DNA from: Pseudozobellia sp. WGM2
Lineage (GTDB): Bacteria; Bacteroidota; Bacteroidia; Flavobacteriales; Flavobacteriaceae
Reading direction: 5' to 3'
Length of the DNA stretch: 64,000 nt
NCBI RefSeq assembly: GCF_017810075.1
Contig: NZ_JADNYK010000001.1
Location: 496,001-560,000, forward strand
Shown here one piece after another: positions 17,598 through 26,353 of the stretch. The stretch's first letter is position 1, and every line of letters begins with the position of its first letter. The notes below the pieces were generated by a model. The model worked only from the letters and a program-made list of their open reading frames with translations. It was not told where the DNA came from and made no database searches. The translations under genes were made by a program, and so were the position numbers.

Positions 17598-18383
17598 ATG
17601 AACCAACCCCTTGCCTACATTCATCCAGGAGCGAAAATTGCTAAAAATGTTGTGGTAGAGCCGTTTACGACCATACACAACAACGTCACAATTGGCGATG
17701 GCACGTGGATTGGGTCTAATGTAACCATTATGGAGGGCGCCCGTATCGGTAAGAATTGTAATATTTTTCCAGGGGCGGTAATTTCAGCTCCTCCGCAAGA
17801 TTTAAAATATAATGGTGAAGATACTACTGTAAGCATTGGTGATGGTACTACCATTCGAGAATGCGCGACCATTCATAAGGGTACTTCTGACCGTAATAAG
17901 ACCGTTATCGGTAAAAATTGTTTGATAATGGCCTATTGCCATGTAGCCCATGACTGTTTGGTGGGTGATAACTGTATATTTTCTAACAATTCGACCTTGG
18001 CCGGACATGTAACCATTGGCGATAATGTTATATTAGCTGGTCTTGTAGCAGTGCATCAATTTGTTTCTGTAGGGCAACATGCTTTTGTTACCGGTGGTTC
18101 TTTGGTGAGAAAAGATGTTCCTCCCTTCGTAAAAGCGGCTCGTGAACCACTTTCATATGTTGGTATTAACTCCGTAGGATTGCGTAGACGCGGTTTTCAA
18201 TCTGAAAAAATACGTGAAATACAGAATATATATCGTATTCTTTACCAAAGACATTATAACAATTCGCAGGCAACACAGATTATAGAGGCTGAAATGGAAG
18301 CTACTCCTGAAAGGGATGAGATTCTACAGTTCATCAGAGATTCCCAACGAGGAATCATGAAAGGATATTTCAGTAATAACTAA
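17598..18383 (+). CDS. lpxA: Acyl-ACP-UDP-N-acetylglucosamine O-acyltransferase LpxA
   Basis: 261 residues. It performs the first acylation in lipid A synthesis. A left-handed beta helix of hexapeptide repeats (IHPGAKI, VEPFTTI, IGSNVTI and so on) covers about residues 1-190; catalytic His118 lies in CHVAHDC, matching His125 of the E. coli enzyme. The C-terminal helical domain starts at GLRRRGFQ. It begins 5 bp after lpxC-fabZ. Confidence 0.95.
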   Translation: MNQPLAYIHPGAKIAKNVVVEPFTTIHNNVTIGDGTWIGSNVTIMEGARIGKNCNIFPGAVISAPPQDLKYNGEDTTVSIGDGTTIRECATIHKGTSDRNKTVIGKNCLIMAYCHVAHDCLVGDNCIFSNNSTLAGHVTIGDNVILAGLVAVHQFVSVGQHAFVTGGSLVRKDVPPFVKAAREPLSYVGINSVGLRRRGFQSEKIREIQNIYRILYQRHYNNSQATQIIEAEMEATPERDEILQFIRDSQRGIMKGYFSNN

Positions 18384-18469
18384 TTCATTTTTTTTAGGAT
18401 GATATATAAAGCTGTTTTGAATACGGCAGCATCCATTCTTATAAATAGTAAATAAACAGTAGACCAAAA

Positions 18470-19036
18470 ATGGCTTCAACATCAGATATTAGAAAAGGAC
18501 TTTGCATTCGTTACAATAACGATATTTATAAAATCATTGAATTTTTACATGTAAAACCAGGTAAAGGCCCTGCTTTTGTACGAACCAAATTGAAAAGCGT
18601 CTCGTCGGGTAAGGTATTGGATAACACCTTTTCTGCAGGTCATAAAATAGAAGATGTTCGTGTAGAGACGCGTTCCTACCAATTTTTGTATCCTGAAGGA
18701 GAGACGTTCCACTTCATGAATACCGATGATTACAATCAAATCACTCTTCAAGAAAGCGCATTGGATTCTCCTGGGTTATTGAAAGAAGGTGAAGTGGTTA
18801 AGATTCTTTTTAATACAGAGGACAGTATGCCATTATCTGTAGAAATGCCTGCAAGTGTAGTTTTAGAAGTTACCTATACCGAGCCAGGTGTAAAAGGTAA
18901 CACCGCAACCAACGCGACAAAGCCGGCAAAGGTTGAAACAGGGGCCGAAGTTAACGTACCACTGTTCATAAATGAAGGCGATAAAATAAAAATAGAGACA
19001 GATAAAGGCACGTATATGGAGCGTGTCAAAGAGTAA
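18470..19036 (+). CDS. efp: Translation elongation factor P
   Basis: 188 residues, full length. EF-P rescues ribosomes stalled at polyproline. The KOW-like N-domain carries the tip loop VKPGKGPAFVR with Lys32, the equivalent of the modified Lys34 in E. coli; whether it is modified here is unknown. The C-terminal OB domain ends with the EF-P signature VPLFINEGDKIKIETDKGTY. It lies within the lpx cluster, 86 bp after lpxA. Confidence 0.96.
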   Translation: MASTSDIRKGLCIRYNNDIYKIIEFLHVKPGKGPAFVRTKLKSVSSGKVLDNTFSAGHKIEDVRVETRSYQFLYPEGETFHFMNTDDYNQITLQESALDSPGLLKEGEVVKILFNTEDSMPLSVEMPASVVLEVTYTEPGVKGNTATNATKPAKVETGAEVNVPLFINEGDKIKIETDKGTYMERVKE

Positions 19037-19082
19037 TTCTGTTGAACGGTTTAGTAGAATTAGGTACATTTAAACGCTTCCA

Positions 19083-20015
19083 TTGAAATTTCCGATACCT
19101 CATACCTTAAAGCAAATTGCTGCATTGATTGATTGTCAATTTGTGGGTGCAGAAGATTTTCCTGTATTGGGTATGAACGAAATTCATGTCGTCGAAGCCG
19201 GTGATATCGTTTTTGTAGATCACCCTAAATATTATGATAAAGCCCTATCAAGCAAGGCGACAATTGTTCTGATCAACAAGCAAGTCGATTGTCCCGCGGG
19301 AAAAGCTTTATTGATTTCAGAAGATCCCTTTTCTGATTTCAATAAACTCACCAATTATTTCAAACCTTTTGAGAGAGCCATTAATTCAATAGCTACAACA
19401 GCTAGAATTGGTCAAAATACTGTGATTCAGCCTAATGTATTTATTGGTAACCATGTCAAAATCGGAAATGATTGCTTGATTCACTCCAATGTTTCTATCT
19501 ATGATAATTGCGTCATTGGAAACAATGTTATCATTCATTCAGGTTCGGTTTTAGGTTCTGATGCTTTTTACTATAAAAAAAGGGAAACAGGTTTTGATAA
19601 ATTAGTTTCTGGCGGTAGGGTCGTTTTAGAAGATGATGTAGAAATAGGATCATTGTGTACCATCGACAAGGGAGTTACTGGAGACACTACCATCAAAAAA
19701 GGAACTAAACTAGATAATCAGGTGCATGTCGGCCATGACACCGTGATTGGGGAAATGTGTCTAATAGCTTCCCAAACGGGTATAGCTGGTTGCGTTGTTA
19801 TTGAAGATGAAGTTACCTTATGGGGCCAGGTCGGTACCAATAGCGGTATAACTATAGGAAAGAAAGCGGTAATCATGGGGCAGACGGGTGTAACCAAATC
19901 CGTAGAAGGCGGTAAGAGTTATTTCGGTACACCAATAGAAGAATCACGTGAAAAATTGAGGCAATTGGCCTATGTTAAAAAGATTCCGGACATCTTGAAG
20001 AAATTAGAGAAATAA
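19083..20015 (+). CDS. LpxD-like acyltransferase paralogue
   Basis: 310 residues. An N-terminal LpxD-type domain (GMNEIHVVEAGDIVFVDHPKYYDKAL) is followed from about residue 100 by a hexapeptide-repeat beta helix (IGQNTVI, IGNHVKI, IGNDCLI) with GSDAFYYKKRETG where lpxD has [10 protein letters not shown], and DNQVHVGHDTVIGE holding the catalytic-His region. It is shorter than true LpxD (310 against about 350). The start is most likely TTG at 19083 (residues MKFPIPHTLKQIAALI), since no ATG gives this N-terminus. A distinct role from lpxD is likely but not known. Confidence 0.85.
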   Translation: MKFPIPHTLKQIAALIDCQFVGAEDFPVLGMNEIHVVEAGDIVFVDHPKYYDKALSSKATIVLINKQVDCPAGKALLISEDPFSDFNKLTNYFKPFERAINSIATTARIGQNTVIQPNVFIGNHVKIGNDCLIHSNVSIYDNCVIGNNVIIHSGSVLGSDAFYYKKRETGFDKLVSGGRVVLEDDVEIGSLCTIDKGVTGDTTIKKGTKLDNQVHVGHDTVIGEMCLIASQTGIAGCVVIEDEVTLWGQVGTNSGITIGKKAVIMGQTGVTKSVEGGKSYFGTPIEESREKLRQLAYVKKIPDILKKLEK

Positions 20016-20053
20016 TTACGGGGCGAATCCTTTAGAAATCGATGGCAATCCCA

Positions 20054-20061
20054 TATTTTTG
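20054..20061 (+). promoter_or_regulatory. Predicted -7 promoter element of sucD
   Basis: TATTTTTG matches TAnnTTTG, 57 nt upstream of the sucD start codon. A -33 TTG is not evident, so this is a weak call. Confidence 0.35.
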
Positions 20062-20118
20062 TTCTAATTGCTGAAAAGACAAAACGATATAAATAACGAT
20101 TAACGAATACCATAAAAC

Positions 20119-20991
20119 ATGAGCGTTTTAGTAAATAAAGATTCCAAAATCATAGTACAGGGTTTTACAGGTAGTGAAGGCACCTTCCATGCCGGACAAA
20201 TGATTGATTACGGTACAAACGTAGTCGGTGGGGTAACACCTGGTAAAGGTGGCCAAGAACATTTGGGTAAGCCTGTTTTTAACACTGTCGCAGAAGCTGT
20301 AGAAAAAGTGGGCGCAGATACTACTATTATCTTTGTTCCACCGGCATTTGCCGCAGATGCCATTATGGAAGCTGCTGATGCTGGAATAAAAGTGATTATT
20401 ACTATTACTGAAGGTATTCCGGTTGCCGATATGGTCAAGGCATCCAACTATATTAAAAGTAAAGATTGCCGCTTGGTCGGACCTAACTGCCCAGGGGTAA
20501 TTACTCCCGGTGAAGCGAAAGTTGGTATTATGCCAGGTTTTGTTTTTAAGAAAGGTAACGTTGGTATCGTTTCAAAATCAGGAACGCTTACCTATGAAGC
20601 TGCCGATCAGGTAGTTCGTCAAGGGTTGGGTATTACGACTGCAATTGGTATTGGTGGTGATCCTATTATAGGTACGACCACAAAAGAAGCAGTAGAACTT
20701 TTGATCAACGATCCAGAGACAGATTGTGTTGTTATGATTGGGGAAATCGGAGGTCAGTTAGAGGCCGATGCCGCCAAATGGTATAAAGAAAGTCTTAGCA
20801 AGAAACCGGTAGTCGGTTTTATCGCAGGAGAAACTGCCCCAGCTGGTAGAACTATGGGGCACGCTGGAGCTATTGTTGGTGGAAGTGATGATACGGCACA
20901 AGCGAAGAAAAAAATCATGAGGGAACACGGTATTCATGTGGTAGACTCACCTGCCGAAATCGGTTTGAAGGTAAAAGAAGTAATGGGTTAA
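20119..20991 (+). CDS. sucD: Succinate-CoA ligase, alpha subunit
   Basis: 290 residues. With SucC it interconverts succinyl-CoA and succinate in the TCA cycle, making ATP or GTP. The CoA-binding Rossmann segment is [18 protein letters not shown] (11-28), then GGVTPGKGG; the phosphorylated His248 lies in [10 protein letters not shown]. The sucC partner is not in this window, as is usual in flavobacteria. It ends at an intrinsic terminator. Confidence 0.96.
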   Translation: MSVLVNKDSKIIVQGFTGSEGTFHAGQMIDYGTNVVGGVTPGKGGQEHLGKPVFNTVAEAVEKVGADTTIIFVPPAFAADAIMEAADAGIKVIITITEGIPVADMVKASNYIKSKDCRLVGPNCPGVITPGEAKVGIMPGFVFKKGNVGIVSKSGTLTYEAADQVVRQGLGITTAIGIGGDPIIGTTTKEAVELLINDPETDCVVMIGEIGGQLEADAAKWYKESLSKKPVVGFIAGETAPAGRTMGHAGAIVGGSDDTAQAKKKIMREHGIHVVDSPAEIGLKVKEVMG

Positions 20992-21011
20992 TTGTCCATA
21001 ACAGTATATAG

Positions 21012-21046
21012 TCCCGTTTTCGAGCTTTCGGAAACGGGATTTTTTT
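21012..21046 (+). terminator. Intrinsic terminator after sucD
   Basis: TCCCGTTTTCG pairs with CGGAAACGGGA (11 bp, one G-U wobble) around a 6-nt loop, followed by seven T. Confidence 0.88.
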
Positions 21047-21070
21047 ATCGCCGTTGTGTAAAACAAAACT

Positions 21071-21078
21071 TATATTTG
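21071..21078 (+). promoter_or_regulatory. Predicted -7 promoter element of fabG
   Basis: TATATTTG (TAnnTTTG) lies 28 nt upstream of the fabG start, just after the sucD terminator. A TTG at 21054-21056 is 14 bp away, shorter than consensus. Confidence 0.45.
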
Positions 21079-21106
21079 AAAGTAAGACTTAGAAAAATTT
21101 TAGAGC

Positions 21107-21853
21107 ATGAAATTGTTAGAGGATAAAAATGTGATAATTACTGGAGCGAGTAGAGGAATAGGTACTGGAATAGCAAAAGTTTTTGCACAACAAGGTGCAA
21201 ATGTAGCTTTTACCTATAGTTCTAGTGAAGCACCTGCTTTGGCACTTGAAAAAGAGTTGAATGCCCTTGGAGTAAAAGCAAAAGCTTATAAGAGTAATGC
21301 AGCTAGTTTTGAAGAATCAGAAAAACTTATTGCTCAGGTGCTTGAAGATTTTGGCGGAATCGATGTCTTAGTGAACAATGCCGGAATTACTAAAGATAAT
21401 TTATTGATGAGAATGTCTGAGTCTGATTTTGACAGTGTTATCGAAATTAACCTTAAGTCGGTATTTAACATGACCAAAGCGGTGCAACGTACTATGTTGA
21501 AACAGCGTAAGGGTTCTATTATCAATATGAGTAGTGTGGTAGGGGTCAAAGGTAACGCTGGGCAAACTAATTATGCGGCCTCTAAAGCTGGTATGATCGG
21601 TTTTACCAAATCGGTCGCTTTAGAATTGGGATCACGAAACATACGTTGTAATGCTATCGCTCCTGGTTTTATAGAAACTGAAATGACCGATAAACTTGAT
21701 GAAAAGACGGTACAAGGTTGGAGAGATGGTATTCCAATGAAACGTGGTGGTAGCACCGAAGATATTGCCAATGCTTGTTTGTTCTTTGCTTCAGACCTTT
21801 CTGACTATGTAACCGGTCAGGTACTGAATGTAGATGGTGGCATGCTTACCTAG
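21107..21853 (+). CDS. fabG: 3-oxoacyl-[acyl-carrier-protein] reductase
   Basis: 248 residues, normal length. It reduces 3-oxoacyl-ACP with NADPH in fatty acid elongation. Short-chain dehydrogenase landmarks: GASRGIGTGIA cofactor loop (about 13-23), NNAGITKDNLLMRM, the catalytic Ser in INMSSVVG and YAASK with the Tyr-x3-Lys pair, and the C-terminal YVTGQVLNVDGGM. Many SDRs look alike, but the match to FabG is close. Confidence 0.93.
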   Translation: MKLLEDKNVIITGASRGIGTGIAKVFAQQGANVAFTYSSSEAPALALEKELNALGVKAKAYKSNAASFEESEKLIAQVLEDFGGIDVLVNNAGITKDNLLMRMSESDFDSVIEINLKSVFNMTKAVQRTMLKQRKGSIINMSSVVGVKGNAGQTNYAASKAGMIGFTKSVALELGSRNIRCNAIAPGFIETEMTDKLDEKTVQGWRDGIPMKRGGSTEDIANACLFFASDLSDYVTGQVLNVDGGMLT

Positions 21854-21942
21854 AGTTCCGTTCATGGGCAAGACTACGTAAATGGCGTGTCCATTGAAAA
21901 ATAAATGCCTAGCGAACTAAAACCTGAAATTGATTTCAATCA

Positions 21943-23967
21943 ATGCAAATTCAAACAGTTCTTCTGATTATTTTAGCCGCTGTTGTGGCCTTGGTAATCG
22001 TTCTGTTTCAATACTATTATAAGACTAAAAAAAGAGGGCAAATAGGTTATTTGCTCTCTTTTTTACGTTTTCTTACTTTCTTTGGTGCTTTTCTATTATT
22101 GATCAATCCGAAGTTCACCAAATATCAATACACTACAGAAAAGGCAAACCTAATTCTGCTAACGGATAATTCTTCTTCTATGGCAGAATATGAAGATGAT
22201 ATAAGGTCGGTTCTTGATAAAATCCACGGTGATAGCGATATTGGGCAACGGTTTAATGTTCAATCCTACAACTTCGGGAAGTCGTTAAGTAGCGATAGTC
22301 TTTCGCTTTCTGAAAGTCAAACGAATATCACACGTGCATTGAAGGCACTTGAAGAGATATATTCAAATTCAAATGCCGTAATCGCAATGCTTACCGATGG
22401 CAATCAGACGGTAGGGCAAGACTATGAATTTTATGGCCGTAACCAAGAAACGCCTATCTACCCCATAGCCATAGGCGACACTACAAGTTATGAAGATATT
22501 TCGATTAGTCAAGTCAATGCCAATCGCTATGCTTTTCTTAAAAATAAATACCCTTTAGAAATCTTTGTTTCTTATAGTGGTGCTTCTCAAGCTCAGGCGC
22601 AACTAAGAGTTCTTGAAGACGGTGAACAGGTTTATCAAGAGAGGGTATCGTTATCTAATTCAAATACAACCAAAGTGGTCAGTACCTTGCTCGATGCAGG
22701 CTCTGTAGGGCTTAAGAACATAGTAGTTACGATTGACGCGCTTGCAAATGAACGTAATGAAGCGAACAATAGCCGTGAGTTGGCTGTAGAGGTTATTGAC
22801 GAGAAGACGAATATCTCAATAATTTCTAATTTGAGCCACCCAGATATCGGTGCGCTAAAAAAAGCTATTGAAAGTAACCAGCAGCGTTCCGTTTCTATAA
22901 TGAAACCTAACACTGATCGTAAAAAATTAGAGGAAACCGACCTATTTATTTTTTATCAACCTGACGTTTCCTTTAAATCGATTTATGATTATTTGAGTCA
23001 AAGTAAAACGAGTGTTTTTACAATTACAGGAAGTCAGACCAACTGGAATTTTCTCAATAACGCACAAAATTCGTTTGCTAAAAAAAGCTACGAGCAGACA
23101 GAAGAAGTAAGTGCTACTTTGAATACTGGTTTCGGTCTATTCAATGTCGAAGATTTTACTGTAACCGATTTTCCACCGGTAACAAGCAATTTAGGCGAAA
23201 TTCAGTTAAGAGTTGAGGCTGATATCGCTTTGAGTCAGCGTATAAAGGGTGTTGAATTAAATCAACCTTTATTGGCTATCATAAATAACGCGGTCCAGAA
23301 GGAAGCCGTTTTTTTTGGCGAGGATATTTGGAAATGGAGAATGCAATCTTATCGAAGTGACCAAAATTTCAAGAATTTTGATGATTTTCTAGGAAAGATA
23401 GTTCTATACTTGACGAGCAACAAAAGTAGAGATCGCCTGACGTTAGATTACGAATCAGTATTTACGGGAAGCCAAGATGCCAAAATATCGGCAACCTATT
23501 TCGACAACGCCTTTGTTTTTGATTCCAATGCGAACATCACTTTAACAATTAAAAACATTGAATCGCAAGCTAGTTCAGAAATTCCGATGCTTTTAAAAGG
23601 CAGTTATTATGAGGCTGACCTTAGCAATTTAATACCGGGGAAATACGACTTTACGGTAGCTGTTAAATCAGAAGGTATTTCAAAATCAGGGCGCTTAAGT
23701 ATACTAGATTTCGATATTGAGAAACAATTTTTTTCAACTGATTTTAGAAAGCTCGATCGTGTGGCAGAAAATACTGGAGGTCGACTTTTTTATAGTGATG
23801 ACATAGACGCAATGCTTGACACCTTAAATACCGATCAACGTTATGTGCCTACCCAGTTAAGCGACCAAAATATCGTATCTTTGATAGATTTCGAAGTATT
23901 GTTGGCCATCATTGCCCTAGCCTTGGCAAGTGAATGGTTCATTAGAAAATATATCGGGCTAACTTAA
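21943..23967 (+). CDS. Large membrane protein with von Willebrand factor A domain
   Basis: 674 residues. Two N-terminal membrane helices (about 4-26 and 37-56) are followed by a vWA domain: LLTDNSSSMAEY supplies the DxSxS metal site (about 75-79) and AMLTDGNQTVG a later acidic loop. The middle is a long beta-rich extracytoplasmic region, and a last helix (about 645-664) ends near the C-terminus. This matches flavobacterial membrane vWA proteins of unknown role. It is followed after 13 bp by the prohibitin gene, so the two are likely one operon. Confidence 0.75.
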   Translation: MQIQTVLLIILAAVVALVIVLFQYYYKTKKRGQIGYLLSFLRFLTFFGAFLLLINPKFTKYQYTTEKANLILLTDNSSSMAEYEDDIRSVLDKIHGDSDIGQRFNVQSYNFGKSLSSDSLSLSESQTNITRALKALEEIYSNSNAVIAMLTDGNQTVGQDYEFYGRNQETPIYPIAIGDTTSYEDISISQVNANRYAFLKNKYPLEIFVSYSGASQAQAQLRVLEDGEQVYQERVSLSNSNTTKVVSTLLDAGSVGLKNIVVTIDALANERNEANNSRELAVEVIDEKTNISIISNLSHPDIGALKKAIESNQQRSVSIMKPNTDRKKLEETDLFIFYQPDVSFKSIYDYLSQSKTSVFTITGSQTNWNFLNNAQNSFAKKSYEQTEEVSATLNTGFGLFNVEDFTVTDFPPVTSNLGEIQLRVEADIALSQRIKGVELNQPLLAIINNAVQKEAVFFGEDIWKWRMQSYRSDQNFKNFDDFLGKIVLYLTSNKSRDRLTLDYESVFTGSQDAKISATYFDNAFVFDSNANITLTIKNIESQASSEIPMLLKGSYYEADLSNLIPGKYDFTVAVKSEGISKSGRLSILDFDIEKQFFSTDFRKLDRVAENTGGRLFYSDDIDAMLDTLNTDQRYVPTQLSDQNIVSLIDFEVLLAIIALALASEWFIRKYIGLT

Positions 23968-23980
23968 TATTATTTTATAT

Positions 23981-24796
23981 ATGGATAAATTACCTAAAAT
24001 TGCTTTACCGGTCATATTCGGTTTTATTGTACTCGTTATTTTAATATCAAAATCAGCTGTTACCATAGGTTCCGGTGAGGCTGGTGTTCTGTATAAAACA
24101 TTTGGTGGGGGGGTAGTTACCGATGAGCCACCTTTGGGGGAAGGTTTCCATATAGTTGCGCCTTGGAACAAGGTTTTTGTTTATGAAGTTAGACAGCAAG
24201 AAGTACTTGAAAAAATGAATGTCTTATCTAGCAATGGTCTGGATATTAAACTAGAGGCTTCAGCATGGTTTGAGCCTATACGCAGTGATTTAGGAAAGTT
24301 GCACCAAGAAAAAGGAGAGGCGTATGTACAGAGGGTTTTGCTGCCAACCATTAGGTCTGCCGCTCGTTCAGTTGTAGGGCGTTATACGCCAGAACAATTG
24401 TATTCAAGTAAAAGAGATGCCATTCAGCAAGAAATTTTTGATGAGACTCAAAAAATTGTATCAGGACAATATATTCAGTTAAATGAAATATTGGTCAGAG
24501 ATGTTACTTTGCCGCCAACGATTAAAGACGCTATCGAGCGTAAATTAAAACAAGAGCAAGAGTCTTTGGAGTATGAGTTTAGATTGGTGACGGCTAAAAA
24601 AGAGGCTGAAAAGGTAACTATTGAGGCTCAAGGCAAGGCAGATGCGAATAGAATATTAAGTGCCTCGTTGACCGATAAAATTCTTCAAGACAAAGGTATT
24701 GATGCAACTTTAAAGTTAGCACAATCGGCGAATGCGAAGGTTGTGGTAGTAGGTAGCGGAGAATCAGGCTTACCTTTAATCTTGGGAAATAACTAA
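23981..24796 (+). CDS. Prohibitin / SPFH (band 7) family protein
   Basis: 271 residues. A single N-terminal membrane helix (about 7-25) is followed by the SPFH domain (AGVLYKTFGGGVVTDEPPLGEGFHIVAPW onwards) and a long charged helix (about 185-235, ERKLKQEQESLEYEFRLVTAKKEAEKVTIEAQGKADA) typical of oligomerising prohibitins. These proteins form large membrane-bound rings or scaffolds and often associate with FtsH-type proteases. It is the second gene of a pair with the vWA protein. Confidence 0.9.
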   Translation: MDKLPKIALPVIFGFIVLVILISKSAVTIGSGEAGVLYKTFGGGVVTDEPPLGEGFHIVAPWNKVFVYEVRQQEVLEKMNVLSSNGLDIKLEASAWFEPIRSDLGKLHQEKGEAYVQRVLLPTIRSAARSVVGRYTPEQLYSSKRDAIQQEIFDETQKIVSGQYIQLNEILVRDVTLPPTIKDAIERKLKQEQESLEYEFRLVTAKKEAEKVTIEAQGKADANRILSASLTDKILQDKGIDATLKLAQSANAKVVVVGSGESGLPLILGNN

Positions 24797-24857
24797 TCTG
24801 TTTTAGTTAAAAGGAGTTGTAGAGTTTTTGTTTATTTTACAACTATTCTTTTGAGAA

Positions 24858-24941
24858 ATGAAAAATAGATTTTACATTTACGGCATAATGAAAAACAGAA
24901 ATACACATCATCATTTTTACACTGGCTCTCAGGCGAGGTAA
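24858..24941 (+). CDS. hisL: his operon leader peptide
   Basis: Short ORF upstream of hisG. From the inner ATG (24888) it reads MKNRNTHHHFYTGSQAR, with three consecutive CAT His codons at 24906-24914; an in-frame ATG at 24858 would add ten residues. The stop codon is at 24939. A strong terminator follows 29 bp later and ends 44 bp before hisG. This is the classical layout of amino-acid attenuation: low charged His-tRNA stalls the ribosome at the His codons and favours read-through. It is in front of a complete his operon, which makes the assignment firm; which ATG is used is not certain. Confidence 0.85.
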   Translation: MKNRFYIYGIMKNRNTHHHFYTGSQAR

Positions 24942-25006
24942 ATATGTATTGTAGTATTACAAAAATATTAAAAACCCGTTTGAGCAATCAAGCGGGTTTT
25001 ATTTTT
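24925..25006 (+). promoter_or_regulatory. his operon attenuator (antiterminator and terminator)
   Basis: The terminator pairs AAAACCCGTTTGA (24971-24983) with TCAAGCGGGTTTT (24988-25000), 13 bp with one wobble and a GCAA loop, followed by ATTTTTA. The end of the leader ORF can instead pair with the terminator's left arm: GCTC (24925-24928) with GAGC (24982-24985), and CG-A-GGT (24934-24939) with ACCCG (24974-24978). A ribosome stalled at the His codons would leave this segment free; one reaching the stop codon would cover it. The terminator is clear; the antiterminator pairing is inferred. Confidence 0.75.
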
Positions 25007-25044
25007 AGAGCTCTTTTGGTGGCTTGAACATAATTAAAAGTGAA

Positions 25045-25902
25045 ATGACAAAAATTAGAATTGCTATTCAGAAATCAGGACGTCTAAATGAAGACTCTTT
25101 ACTGATTCTAAAAAATTGTGGTATTTCTATAGACAACGGTAAAGATCAGCTAAAGGCCTCTTCCCGAAATTTTCCAATGGAAGTTTTTTATCTACGAAAT
25201 GGTGATATACCTCAATATTTAAGAGACGGTGTCGTAGATATTGCGATTATTGGAGAGAATGTTCTGATTGAAAAAGGGGAGGATATCTCCATTGCTGAAA
25301 AACTTGGTTTTTCAAAGTGTAAGGTTTCCTTGGCCGTGCCAAAGTCGGTGAAATATAACTCGGTTCATGATTTTGAGGGCAAGCGTATAGCTACTTCTTA
25401 TCCGAATACGGTTCAAATGTATTTAGATAAACATGGTGTAAAAGCCGATTTGCATATTATTAACGGTTCTGTGGAAATTGCACCTAATATCGGACTTGCA
25501 GATGCAATATGTGATATTGTTTCTAGTGGAAGTACGCTGTTCAAAAATAATTTGAAAGAAGTTGAAGTAATGTTGACCAGTGAAGCTGTATTGGCAGTGT
25601 CACCTCAAATTTCTGATGAGCGCAAAGAGCTTTTGAAGAAATTACAATTCAGAATACAGTCCGTATTACAAGCGAGACAATCGAAATATGTTCTGTTAAA
25701 TGCTCCTAACGACAAATTAGACAATATATTAAAGTTGTTACCAGGTATGCGTAGCCCAACTGTTTTACCTTTGGCTGAAGAAGGGTGGAGTTCCGTCCAC
25801 ACCGTGATTAACAAAGATAAGTTCTGGGAAGTGATTGACGAATTGAAGGTCGCTGGGGCAGAAGGTATTTTAGTTTGCCCAATTGAGAAAATGGTACTTT
25901 AA
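25045..25902 (+). CDS. hisG: ATP phosphoribosyltransferase (long form)
   Basis: 285 residues from ATG at 25045. It catalyses the first step of histidine synthesis. The length and the C-terminal ACT-like regulatory domain (from about 210, LPGMRSPTVLPLAEEGWSSVHTVI) mark the long, HisZ-independent form, which is usually feedback-inhibited by histidine. IAIQKSGRLNEDS at the N-terminus and the PRPP-binding loop DIVSSGSTLFKNN are present. A TTG 21 bp upstream was rejected as a start. First structural gene of the operon, downstream of the attenuator. Confidence 0.95.
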   Translation: MTKIRIAIQKSGRLNEDSLLILKNCGISIDNGKDQLKASSRNFPMEVFYLRNGDIPQYLRDGVVDIAIIGENVLIEKGEDISIAEKLGFSKCKVSLAVPKSVKYNSVHDFEGKRIATSYPNTVQMYLDKHGVKADLHIINGSVEIAPNIGLADAICDIVSSGSTLFKNNLKEVEVMLTSEAVLAVSPQISDERKELLKKLQFRIQSVLQARQSKYVLLNAPNDKLDNILKLLPGMRSPTVLPLAEEGWSSVHTVINKDKFWEVIDELKVAGAEGILVCPIEKMVL

Positions 25903-25911
25903 GTTTCAGAA

Positions 25912-26349
25912 ATGAAGGGCGAATTGAAACTAGAATTGATTCCTTATGAAAAACTGGAATTGATTTTACCCTTAGTTTACGATTTGAATGAGGGAAAGAT
26001 TTCCGAAGAAATCTTGAAATCCAGATTAGAATCGATGAAGATTATGGGCGGCTATGAATGTCTGGGCGTATACGATAATAAAAGTTTAATCGCCTGTTGT
26101 GGTGTTTGGTTTTTACACAAGCTGTACAAGGGCAAACATATAGAACTAGATAATGTGTTTGTGAGTGCGGAATATAGAAGTAGAGGAGTAGGTAAACTCA
26201 TGATGGATTGGCTCGTAGACTATGCAAAAAGTAAAGATTGCAATAGTATCGAACTCAATTCTTATGTAGCAAATGAGAAAGGAATAAAGTTTTGGCAACG
26301 ACATGATTTTGAGCCTTTAGGGTATCACATGATCAAGAATTTAGTGTAA
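25912..26349 (+). CDS. GNAT-family N-acetyltransferase within the his operon
   Basis: 145 residues. The acetyl-CoA motif is VFVSAEYRSRGVGKLMMDWL (RxxGxG type, about residues 82-101), preceded by the beta strand HIELDNV and followed by IELNSYVANEKGIKFWQRHDF. Substrate unknown. It sits 9 bp after hisG and 4 bp before hisD, so it is transcribed with the his genes and placed under the same attenuation. Confidence 0.85.
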   Translation: MKGELKLELIPYEKLELILPLVYDLNEGKISEEILKSRLESMKIMGGYECLGVYDNKSLIACCGVWFLHKLYKGKHIELDNVFVSAEYRSRGVGKLMMDWLVDYAKSKDCNSIELNSYVANEKGIKFWQRHDFEPLGYHMIKNLV

Positions 26350-26353
26350 CAAA

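Noticed and set aside
18399-18455. 18-codon ORF between lpxA and efp
   Set aside because: Too short and without a motif or regulatory structure; likely chance.
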